Assembly (NCBI GenBank): GCA_947629875.1
Contig: CANRFK010000005.1
Coordinates: 1-28,715 of the forward strand
DNA: 28,715 nt
Source of the DNA: an uncultured Clostridia bacterium
GTDB lineage: Bacteria > Bacillota > Clostridia > Christensenellales > Borkfalkiaceae
Direction of reading: 5' to 3'
Shown here: positions 1-6,684 of the stretch, in pieces
Position numbering within the stretch: position 1 is the stretch's first letter
Layout: every line of letters begins with the position of its first letter
Position numbers and translations under genes: made by a program
The notes under the pieces: generated by a model
Database searches by the model: none
What the model was told of the DNA's origin: nothing
What the model saw: the letters and a program-made list of their open reading frames with translations, nothing else

Positions 1-1096
1 GCGCGCCGGGCGCGGCAAGGCCGATTGCCACCCCCGCCTGCGGGGCGAGGGCAAAGCCGAGGAAGTTCCGCACCTTTTTGTCCTTTTTCGTCGCGGCGCA
101 CCCCACAAACGCCCCCAAATATTTCCCGCCGAAGCGCACAAAGAAGTAGAGGATGCCCACCACAACGAGGGGTACGCCGATCGCGATGCTGCCCGTGGAG
201 GCGAGGGCGGAGAGGTCGAACCCGATGCCCGACTTCACGAAGAAGAGGAGCAGGATGGGGGGCGAAAAATAGTTGAGCTGCTTGAAGAGCTTGTCGTCGC
301 CCGTAATGTTGATGTACACCGTGCCCATCACCATGCAGGCGAGAAGGGGGGAGACGTCCACCGCCGCGCCGATGCCGCAGAGGGCAAAGAGCAGGGCGAC
401 GGATACGATGAGGCGGTTGTCGGTGGAGCGCCGCATCATGAGGAATTTCAGAAGGAACCCGCTCGCCGCGCCGATCGCGATCATCATGATATTCCATGCG
501 ATGGGCAGAAGGACGTCGGCGGCGGAGAACCCCGTCCCGAGGGAGGCGAGGGCAATGGAGACGGCCACGCTGTATGCAAGGAGGCTCACCACGTCGTCGA
601 GGGCGACGATGGAGACGAGGGTATCCACAAAGTCGCCCTTCGCGCCCGTCTGGCGGATGGTCATCATGGTGGAGGCGGGGGCAGTCGCCGAGGCGAGCGC
701 CGCCAAAATGATGGAGAAGGGGAGCCCGAGCCTGAGGATAAAGTACATGAGAACGAACACGAGCACGGAGGCGATGAGTGCCTCAAAGAGAGTGATGGCG
801 ACCATCTTCCCGCCGTTTTTGCGCAGTTTGCTGAAACGGATATGCTCGCCCACGCTGAACGCGATGAAGGCAAGCGCGATATCCGAGATGAAATCCATGC
901 CCTTCACCACGTTCTCGGGTACGAGATTGAGGCAAAAGCGCCCCAATAAAATGCCCACAACGATGTAGGCCGTCACATTTGGCAGCCTTAAAAGTTTTGT
1001 GAGCCGCGTGCCCAAAAACCCCGCAAGCAGCATAATGGCGATGCAGATGATGACGGCGGAAGTCTGGCCGATCTGGGCATAAAATTTATCGAGCAT
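1..1096 (-). CDS. Cation/proton antiporter, CPA2 family (3' end cut by window)
   Basis: The minus-strand frame from ATG at 1096 runs open to the window edge (365 codons seen), so the C-terminus is missing. The product is almost entirely hydrophobic, with about nine to ten membrane-spanning segments separated by short charged loops. Seen motifs fit the Na+/H+ exchanger domain of the CPA2 (KefB/NapA-like) group: SATAPAST near residues 136-142 (the unwound TAP segment) and ALDD near 165-168, where the Asp pair is the expected ion-binding site. The inferred role is Na+ or K+ exchange for H+ at the cytoplasmic membrane. The ribosome binding site is weak (GGGAA about 11 bases upstream). It points away from the glycan operons and has its own promoter, so it is probably core chromosome rather than part of that locus. 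I see no C-terminal TrkA domain, but that part lies outside the window. Confidence 0.9.
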   Translation of the reverse strand, partial: MLDKFYAQIGQTSAVIICIAIMLLAGFLGTRLTKLLRLPNVTAYIVVGILLGRFCLNLVPENVVKGMDFISDIALAFIAFSVGEHIRFSKLRKNGGKMVAITLFEALIASVLVFVLMYFILRLGLPFSIILAALASATAPASTMMTIRQTGAKGDFVDTLVSIVALDDVVSLLAYSVAVSIALASLGTGFSAADVLLPIAWNIMMIAIGAASGFLLKFLMMRRSTDNRLIVSVALLFALCGIGAAVDVSPLLACMVMGTVYINITGDDKLFKQLNYFSPPILLLFFVKSGIGFDLSALASTGSIAIGVPLVVVGILYFFVRFGGKYLGAFVGCAATKKDKKVRNFLGFALAPQAGVAIGLAAPGA

Positions 1097-1146
1097 GATT
1101 TATTACAATTCCCATGAATATGTTCTATATTATAATGTGTTGCCAT

Positions 1147-1175
1147 ATAATAACACTTAAAGCGCGAATTTTCAA
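1147..1175 (-). promoter_or_regulatory. Promoter of the antiporter gene
   Basis: On the minus strand, TTGAAA (1175-1170) and TATTAT (1152-1147) are separated by 17 bases and lie about 50 bases upstream of the antiporter start. A second TATAAT lies a little further downstream at about 1129-1134, without a good -35. The AT-rich stretch stands out in an otherwise G+C-rich sequence. Confidence 0.6.
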
Positions 1176-1240
1176 GTCTTTTTGTCAAAATTCTGTGAAT
1201 TTTTTTGAAAATCGCCAACCCCGCCCCCAATTTTCCCCGC

Positions 1241-1476
1241 CTCATACCGAGCCCGCACAGCGGGCGAGTGTATCTTTCTGCTCTATCCCCCGCATCATTC
1301 TGCCCCGCCCGCACTATTTTCGGCCAAGGGCGGCACAAGCCGTAGCCGCGCAGTAGTGTAGCGAAGAATCCCGAAGTACGAAGTACGCCCCCTCATACCG
1401 TCCCCGCGTCGGCGCTTTCCCCTCATACCGAGCCCCTGCCCGCACATCTGTGCGGGCAGGGGCGAGAGTATCTTGC
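1241..1476. repeat. CCTCATACCG hairpin repeats (two full, one partial)
   Basis: The motif CCTCATACCGAGCCC, then a G/C hairpin, then GGGCGAG-G/A-GTATCTT occurs at about 1241-1276 and again at 1421-1476. A third partial copy (CCTCATACCG followed by TCCCCGCG) lies at 1391-1408. The hairpin in the second copy is long: a perfect 15-bp inverted repeat at 1432-1446 and 1449-1463. The first copy has only a 6-bp stem. The arrangement resembles a REP-type intergenic palindromic repeat. Confidence 0.6.
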
Positions 1477-1561
1477 CCCTCCCCGGAGCCTTCCTTACTT
1501 GCCCCCTCCTCGGGAGGGGGATAAAAGGGGGGCTCCCTTGTATGTGCACGGTGCAAAGGGA

Positions 1562-1632
1562 AAGATCGCTCCGTCCGGCCTCCTCTTCCTAAAAATTCTT
1601 TCTGCGAAATCTTTTTTGGGAGCCCTTCGCCA
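1562..1632. repeat. Dispersed repeat, left copy (partner at 28165-28232)
   Basis: Read on the minus strand, this stretch aligns with about three-quarters identity to 28232-28165. Shared pieces in order are CCCAAAAAAGATTT (GAAAAAGATTT in the partner), CGCAG, AAAGA-TTTTT, GGAAGAGGAG and CGGAGCGA. Both copies can fold into an imperfect hairpin around the CGCAG loop. The right copy sits inside a broken tRNA-Pro, so this is probably a mobile or recombining intergenic repeat. Confidence 0.55.
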
Positions 1633-1682
1633 ATAGGTCGCGTGTAAAACGGTGCGGGGCAGAATTTGGGGTAAACTTATCC

Positions 1683-1721
1683 AAAAAAGCGAGGTTTTTG
1701 ATGGAAAAACCCTGCTTTTTT
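1683..1721 (-). terminator. Terminator after the tRNA-Pro remnant
   Basis: On the minus strand an A6-GCAGGGTTTTT arm pairs with AAAAACCTCGC-T6 across a short CCATC loop, with one mismatch and one G-U pair, and ends in a T run. It directly follows a CCA-ending tRNA fragment. It is a diverged relative of the terminator that follows the intact tRNA-Pro near 27962-27998. Confidence 0.6.
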
Positions 1722-1738
1722 GGTCGAGGAGACGTGAT
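1714..1738 (-). repeat. tRNA-Pro 3'-end remnant / candidate att site (left)
   Basis: These 25 bases are identical, in the same orientation, to 27992-28016. Read on the minus strand they give the 3' T-stem strand, the acceptor strand CTCCTCG, the discriminator A and the CCA of tRNA-Pro, then the start of the terminator. The bases upstream (1739-1760) resemble only a degraded tRNA body (GGCCAAGGCGTACGATCACG against the intact gene), so no working tRNA is encoded here. It could be the distal half-site of a tRNA-integrated element or the tail of a decayed duplicate. Confidence 0.6.
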
Positions 1739-1791
1739 CGTACGCCTTGGCCGGTTGATGTACAATGATGGTTTACCGCGCCATGCACTAT

Positions 1792-1995
1792 AATAATGTC
1801 ATATTGAGCCGCCGCGCCATTGCGGCGTGTCGAAGTATCGCCGCATTATAATAAAGCGATGTTTGCTTCGCCTTGCGGCTACTTCGCCTGTGAGCCCGTG
1901 CCGCCCTTCGACGGCAACTACAATGCGGGCGGGGCGTGCCGCGCCTGGTAGATAAATCATGCGCGCGGGGCGACTGCGCTCAACATGACATTATT
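1792..1995. mobile_element. MITE-like element with terminal inverted repeats
   Basis: The left end AATAATGTCATATTGAGC (1792-1809) and the right end at 1978-1995 are inverted repeats matching at 17 of 18 positions. The 204-bp interior has no ORF but holds smaller palindromes (GCCGCGCCATTGCGGC near 1809-1825). The TGTCAT-A/G-TTGAGC ends resemble the widespread intergenic 'GTCATTCTGAGC' repeats of bacterial genomes. No clear target-site duplication is visible. It is non-autonomous and would need a transposase from elsewhere. Confidence 0.6.
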
Positions 1996-2030
1996 GTGCG
2001 GCACCCCCGTCGTGGCAAGAGGATACATAT

Positions 2031-2403
2031 ATGGAATATGTGGAAATTTTACCCATGTTCTTGAAGGCGTTTACGGTGGGCGGTGGAATCCGCGCCGTCG
2101 CCCAACCCATCATCCATTTCACCGACCTCGCGGCGGGAAAGATGCCCGTCATGTTCATGCTCGCGGGCATTGTGCTCACGGCGCTCGGGCTCTATCGCTC
2201 CTCGTAAAATTCGCGGGAGCGGGGACGACGGTGCCCATTCGGGCTTCGGGTATCTGCTCGCAAACGGCGCGATGAGGGCACAGAAGGGCTTGTTTCAAGC
2301 GTTCGCGGGGTCGCTTGCCGCGGCGAGTACGGGCGTTTTTGCGACGGTTGAGTTCTCCTTTCTCATGGCGCTCCGCTTCAAGTCACACACCAAGTATAAT
2401 TGA
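2031..2403 (+). pseudogene. spoVAE: SpoVAE-like stage V sporulation protein, two frameshifts
   Basis: Three frames together restore a SpoVAE-type membrane protein of about 117 residues, the usual length. Frame one (ATG 2031, ribosome binding site AAGAGGA at 2017-2023) has LKAFTVGGGIRAVAQPII and then AGIVLTALGLYRS before a stop. Frame two resumes with LVKFAGAGTTVPI. Frame three gives GFGYLLANGAMRA through a TGA at 2401-2403. These match the family landmarks AF-VGG, G-GLY, FAGAGATVP and GFGYLL. Each junction is explained by loss of one base in a short run (near 2207 in TCCTCG, near 2243 in CCATTCGG). In spore formers SpoVA proteins carry dipicolinic acid into the forespore. No other spoVA genes are beside it, so it is an isolated decayed copy, unless the two deletions are assembly errors. 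Confidence 0.75.
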
Positions 2404-2445
2404 ACAAAAAATTGCGCAAATTTACAATCTACTCCGCTTAAATAA

Positions 2446-2478
2446 GCAATTGATTTGCAATTTTCGATATGCTATCCT
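2446..2478 (+). promoter_or_regulatory. Operon 1 promoter with shared GCAATTGATTTGCAA operator
   Basis: The 15-bp motif GCAATTGATTTGCAA (2446-2460) contains the -35 TTGATT (2450-2455). After 17 bases comes TATCCT (2473-2478) as -10. The same motif with the same -35/-10 geometry precedes operon 2 at 14721-14753. The half-site TTGCAA is itself palindromic. The motif is a good candidate binding site for the AraC-family regulator encoded between the operons. A 40-base leader follows, ending in AGGAGG (2512-2517). Confidence 0.6.
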
Positions 2479-2521
2479 ATAGACGGTATGAAAATATCCC
2501 ATCGGAACGACAGGAGGCGGA

Positions 2522-5347
2522 ATGAAGAGAAATTTGTGGAAGCGGGCCCTTCCGCTTCTCTTTGCAGCGACGCTTGCGGGCGCAATTCTCTCGGCATGCG
2601 GAAAGGGCAAGACCGAGCCGCCGCCCGCGGAGCCCGAGAAGCCCGTGCAAACTGCGGACTGCGACCTCATGCTCTTTATCGGGCAGTCCAACATGTCCGG
2701 CCGCGGCAACGCGAGCGAAGCGGTCTCCGTGCCGCAGGGACACGCGTATGAGTTCCGTGCAGTCTCCGATCCGACCGCACTCTATCCCCTTACCGAGCCC
2801 TTCGGCAAGGATGAAAACAACAGTGAAAGCGGCGTAAGCGAAACCACAAAGACGGGTTCACTCGTTTCCGCATTTGCGGAGAGCTACTACGAGACGACGA
2901 AGACGCCCCTTGTTGCGGTCTCCTGTTCGAAGGGCGGAACGGGCATCAACTTTTGGGACACGGGCAGACCCGCCTACGCGGACGCCGTCTCCCGCTTGAA
3001 GACAGCGCAGGACTTTCTCGCTTCGGAGGGGAAAACGGTGGGCGGCGTCTATCTCGTGTGGCTTCAAGGGGAGACGGATGCGGAGAACGGCGTTCCGGAT
3101 GACCGTTATCTGAAGACGCTCGGCAAGATTTTTACCGCCTTCGAAGAGGATGCGGATGTCGGGCATTGCTTTGTTATTCCGATCGGCGGTTTTGCGGGCT
3201 CGGACGAGACGCACCGCGAGAATTATGCGCGTATCCGCGCCGCCCAAATCGCCTTTTGCGAGGAGCGGGCAGACGCGACGGTCGTGAGCACCCGCCTTGC
3301 CGATCTGTCGCGGTTCGGCTTCATGAAAGACGAGCGGCATTTCAAGCAGGAGGGGTACGACCTCTTGGGCGCCGACGCGGGCGAAAACGCGGGCAACTAC
3401 GTTCTGCACGGGCAGGTCTCGTGCACGCCCTATACGGTAAAGGGCTTCGAGCCCGGCGGAGCCTATAAGGAGGAAGAGGGGAGAGTTGCGATCCCCGCTG
3501 CCGCGGCCTTTGAAAATTCCGTCTATGCGAGCGCGACGCCGCGCTTCTGGGAAAACATCCTCTATGAATGGAAGGAGGTGCCCGGAACTTACCCCGGGGC
3601 GGCGTGTCTTCCGGATGCGGGCAGCGAATGGAACATCGGGACGGGCTTTGAGCGCGCCCCGCAGCTCAACTTCACCTTCCGCACGCAGGCGGACGGGAAG
3701 TACTATCTCTGCATATATGCGAGCCACCCGAATACGGGCGCGAATTCCGTGCTCGCCTGCGTGGACGGCGGCCCTCTCATCGCCTGTGCGACGGACAGCT
3801 ACGGGAAGGGTCTCTGGTACCGCAACGGTTCGTGGGCGTTCGACCTTGAAGCGGGCGAACACACCGTGACGGTCTGTGCGCGGGAGGACGGCATCGTTCT
3901 CCACCAGATCGTGCTGACGCGGAACGCCGGCGAGCCCCTCGTGAACGGCTCGCCCCTCCCCAACAGCGGCCGCGAGGCACCGCAGCTCCACGGGCGGGAT
4001 GTGGAAGTGAACGGGACGGTCTCCATCGATCTCCTCACGGCTTTTGAGGGGGGAGAGGATAGGACAGTCTGCAACGGCTATGCCATGGTGAACAGCGAAA
4101 AGGTCGACTACACGTGGCAGCACGGTTCCAACGGGCGCGGGGTTCAGATTTACCCCATGGATAAGACGATTTGGACCCCGTCCGCGCGCGTGGGGGCACC
4201 GCATCTCGACTATCGCGTGGAATTCTTCACTCCCGGCGACTACTATGTCTTCCTCTATGCGAGCTTTACCGACGCGGAGTCGGACTCGGCCATGGTCGGC
4301 ATCGACGGCGGGGCACCCGTGGAGATCACGCAGCCGAGCGGCGGTGTGGGAAGTTTGCGCTGGCTCGAAAACCCCGCATGGAAGGTGCATGTCCCCACGG
4401 CGGGCGTCCATACCGTTTCCCTCTATGCACGGGAGAGCGGCGCCACCATGCACCGCCTCGTCCTCTCGCGGGACGGCAGCGGGAGCGGCGTGGGCATGAC
4501 CGACCTCCGCCTCGGCGACTATGAGGAGAAGGGAGGAAGGGTGCTTCTTTCCGCAGGGGAGAGCGGGGACTTCCGCAAGACGGGAACCTACCGCCTCTTT
4601 GTCGGCGGGCGTTCTCTTCCCGCGGGTAAGGTGACAGTCGGCGCGGGAGCGGCTACGCTCTCTGCGGAGGTTCCGCCGGGATATGCGGGCTGGCTCGACG
4701 CGGGGACGTTCACCGTTTCCTCCGCGGGCAAAGTTGCCTTTACGGGCAGTGAGGGGCTCCTTCTCTATGCCGAGCATACAGAGGCGGAGAAACTCGGGTG
4801 CAGGACGCTCGTCTTCGGCGATTCCTATACGAACAAGACCTATTGGCAGCAGTTCGAGGCGCAGATGGCCGCCGTCGGCGGAAAGACCATCGGCGTGAAC
4901 GGCTCGCAAGTTGCGGACTGGACGGGGCGGGTGCGGGAGTTCTCGCTCTATCATCCCGAGAACATCGCGATTCACCTCGGCGTGAACGATATCAACCGCG
5001 GCAAGACGGGGCAGGCGTGCGGGGAATCCCTCGTGGCGCTCCTCGAGGCCGTGCATGAAGAGCTCCCCGAGGCGCAGCTCTTCTATGTGGGCATCTGTCA
5101 CAACAAACTACACTCGTCGGACGGAAAATGGGCGGAATACGAGGCATCCAACGAAATCGTGAAAACGTATGCCGCGAGGACGGACTATGTGACGTATATC
5201 GACTTCCCGTCCGCGCTCGACGGAAGCAGTGCGACCCTTCCGGGCGGCGGCTTCATCGGCGACGGGCTTCACCCCAACGCCGAGGCATATCAGATCTTCG
5301 CCCGCCTGATCGTCGAGGCGATCGCGGAAAAAGGAGGAAAGGCATGA
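2522..5347 (+). CDS. Dual esterase lipoprotein: SASA/CE6-like plus SGNH, with two sugar-binding-like modules
   Basis: 941 residues, exported and lipid-anchored at Cys26 (lipobox LSAC). Residues about 47-300 form a SASA/carbohydrate-esterase-6-like domain: GQSN with nucleophile Ser56, WLQGETD near 180, and DERHF near 270 supplying the likely catalytic His. Two beta-rich modules follow (about 313-470 and 490-655); both end in 'AGxHTVxxYAREDG...HxxVLxR' and resemble the C-terminal modules of the GH115 protein downstream. Residues about 758-935 are a second esterase of SGNH/GDSL type: GDS with Ser768, GVND at 820-823 and DGLHP with Asp914 and His917. The inferred role is removal of acetyl (or similar acyl) groups from hemicellulose at the cell surface. 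First gene of operon 1; its stop overlaps the next start (ATGA). Start fixed by AGGAGG four bases upstream. The esterase folds are well supported; substrate is inferred from context. Confidence 0.85.
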   Translation: MKRNLWKRALPLLFAATLAGAILSACGKGKTEPPPAEPEKPVQTADCDLMLFIGQSNMSGRGNASEAVSVPQGHAYEFRAVSDPTALYPLTEPFGKDENNSESGVSETTKTGSLVSAFAESYYETTKTPLVAVSCSKGGTGINFWDTGRPAYADAVSRLKTAQDFLASEGKTVGGVYLVWLQGETDAENGVPDDRYLKTLGKIFTAFEEDADVGHCFVIPIGGFAGSDETHRENYARIRAAQIAFCEERADATVVSTRLADLSRFGFMKDERHFKQEGYDLLGADAGENAGNYVLHGQVSCTPYTVKGFEPGGAYKEEEGRVAIPAAAAFENSVYASATPRFWENILYEWKEVPGTYPGAACLPDAGSEWNIGTGFERAPQLNFTFRTQADGKYYLCIYASHPNTGANSVLACVDGGPLIACATDSYGKGLWYRNGSWAFDLEAGEHTVTVCAREDGIVLHQIVLTRNAGEPLVNGSPLPNSGREAPQLHGRDVEVNGTVSIDLLTAFEGGEDRTVCNGYAMVNSEKVDYTWQHGSNGRGVQIYPMDKTIWTPSARVGAPHLDYRVEFFTPGDYYVFLYASFTDAESDSAMVGIDGGAPVEITQPSGGVGSLRWLENPAWKVHVPTAGVHTVSLYARESGATMHRLVLSRDGSGSGVGMTDLRLGDYEEKGGRVLLSAGESGDFRKTGTYRLFVGGRSLPAGKVTVGAGAATLSAEVPPGYAGWLDAGTFTVSSAGKVAFTGSEGLLLYAEHTEAEKLGCRTLVFGDSYTNKTYWQQFEAQMAAVGGKTIGVNGSQVADWTGRVREFSLYHPENIAIHLGVNDINRGKTGQACGESLVALLEAVHEELPEAQLFYVGICHNKLHSSDGKWAEYEASNEIVKTYAARTDYVTYIDFPSALDGSSATLPGGGFIGDGLHPNAEAYQIFARLIVEAIAEKGGKA

Positions 5348-6672
5348 GAGGAAACTTTGTTGCGCTCCTCTGTGCGGCGGGGATGCTGTTTCCCTCTGCC
5401 GCATGCGTCGCCGCAAGGGATAGAACGGAGCCCGCTGCGGTGAGCGCGGAGGTGTCTACGCCGCAGGAGACGGTCTTTCTGTATGAGGACTTTTCGAAGG
5501 CCGAGACGCTTCCCGAGGCGTTCATGCTGACGGAGAAGGGGGTCTCGCGGGCGGAGCTCGAGGACGGAGCGTTGCGCTTTACCGTGATCAACGGCGGGAG
5601 CGGAGACCATGTCTTTCTGACGTATCCCTTCGCGGAGCCCCTCGCGGGGAAGGTGACGGTGGAGACGCGGGTTCGCGCGGACAGCCGTGCCTTTGCGAAT
5701 TTGCTGTTCTTTTTCTGCGAGACGGACGACTTTTACGATACAAGCAAGGTCGTCACCAACCTCACAATGGAGAACTATTTCTTCAAAAACAATGCAGGGA
5801 AGGGCTGGACCGCGACGTCCGTCGGCTATGAGACGGGCGTCTGGTACGACGTGAAGATGGTGCTCGATACGGAGAATGGGAGCTATTCTCTCACGGTGGA
5901 CGGAAAGTCGCAGGGGAATCTCCCGTTCCGCAGCCGTGCGCCCATCCGCTATCTCCGCATCGGCTCGCAGACGGCGTGGGCGGACTTCAGCTATTCGTAT
6001 CTGCGGGTGCGGACGGCGACGGCGGAGGAGGCCGCAGGTCCCGCGCTTCCCGACTATGCCACCTTCGAGACAGACTACGAGGGGACGGCGTGTCCCGCAG
6101 GAATGAAGGTCGCAACTTCCGGCGGCGGCTCGGCGGACTTCTCCCGTGAGGGCGAAGTGACGCTGCAGACGCCGACTTCTGGCACGGTGACGGTGAGCAA
6201 GACCTTCTCCGCGCCCCTCGAGGGGGTCATCGCGACGGAAGTCACCTTCCGCAATCTCGCCTCGATGTCGAATACCTTCGCGAACGTGCTGTTCCTGCGC
6301 AATTCCGCAATCGGCGGGACGGCGGGGTATGTCGTCACGCTCGCCGTGGAAGGGGGGTATCTGCGCTACAATCTCAACGATAAGTGGATGACCTTCCGCT
6401 ATGAGGATGCGTACCTTGCTCTCGCCGAGGGGGCGCGCTATACGCTGCGTGCCGTCAACGATTTTACGGCGCAGAAGACGAAGGTCTACCTCTCGGGCGA
6501 CAGCTATCTCGCGGACGGGCAGACACGGGCGCTCGGGCAGAATATCTTTCTCGGCGAATACGATTTCCGCCACAAGAACGCGGGCGCGCCCGACACCTTC
6601 GAACATGCGATCGGCACGGGGAAGGCAGGGACGAAATTCACCGTGGAACATCTGAAATTTTACGGCGTCTGA
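5344..6672 (+). CDS. Exported protein with two concanavalin-like jelly-roll modules
   Basis: 442 residues with an N-terminal signal peptide. Cys21 (PSAAC) could be a lipid anchor, though the lipobox is weak. Two copies of a jelly-roll-like module of about 190 residues follow (about 38-225 and 238-442). Each opens with YEDF- or FETD-like text, then 'L-G-V-ET-V', an F-x-N-x-LFF core strand, an aromatic GW or KWM turn, and a closing set of strands with FR and G-S/T-x-x-A. The same module recurs in most exported proteins of this window. I see no catalytic motif, so glycan binding at the surface is the likeliest role, but ligand is unknown. The start at 5344 overlaps the upstream stop by four bases and has AGGAGG just upstream, so translation is probably coupled. 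Confidence 0.75.
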   Translation: MRGNFVALLCAAGMLFPSAACVAARDRTEPAAVSAEVSTPQETVFLYEDFSKAETLPEAFMLTEKGVSRAELEDGALRFTVINGGSGDHVFLTYPFAEPLAGKVTVETRVRADSRAFANLLFFFCETDDFYDTSKVVTNLTMENYFFKNNAGKGWTATSVGYETGVWYDVKMVLDTENGSYSLTVDGKSQGNLPFRSRAPIRYLRIGSQTAWADFSYSYLRVRTATAEEAAGPALPDYATFETDYEGTACPAGMKVATSGGGSADFSREGEVTLQTPTSGTVTVSKTFSAPLEGVIATEVTFRNLASMSNTFANVLFLRNSAIGGTAGYVVTLAVEGGYLRYNLNDKWMTFRYEDAYLALAEGARYTLRAVNDFTAQKTKVYLSGDSYLADGQTRALGQNIFLGEYDFRHKNAGAPDTFEHAIGTGKAGTKFTVEHLKFYGV

Positions 6673-6684
6673 CAGGAGGAAGCC

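Larger units (their letters stand above)
1203..1790. other. Gene-poor repeat-rich stretch
   Basis: I see no credible gene here. The ORFs across it are short, have no ribosome binding sites and are rich in Arg and Pro from G+C-rich repeats. It holds two to three copies of a CCTCATACCG-led hairpin motif, a C/G-run hairpin near 1501-1520, a repeat shared with the right end of the window (1562-1632), and a tRNA-Pro 3' remnant with a terminator (1683-1738). It reads as an accumulation zone for small repeats next to a possible integration boundary. Confidence 0.6.

Noticed and set aside
273..968. 231-codon plus-strand ORF over the antiporter
   Set aside because: The minus strand encodes a clear CPA2 antiporter with promoter and motifs; the plus-strand product is Arg/Ser/Thr-rich and resembles no protein.
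1432..1463. CRISPR repeat or riboswitch
   Set aside because: There is no regular repeat-spacer pattern, no cas gene and no downstream gene in a suitable position; it is a simple palindrome within a repeat.
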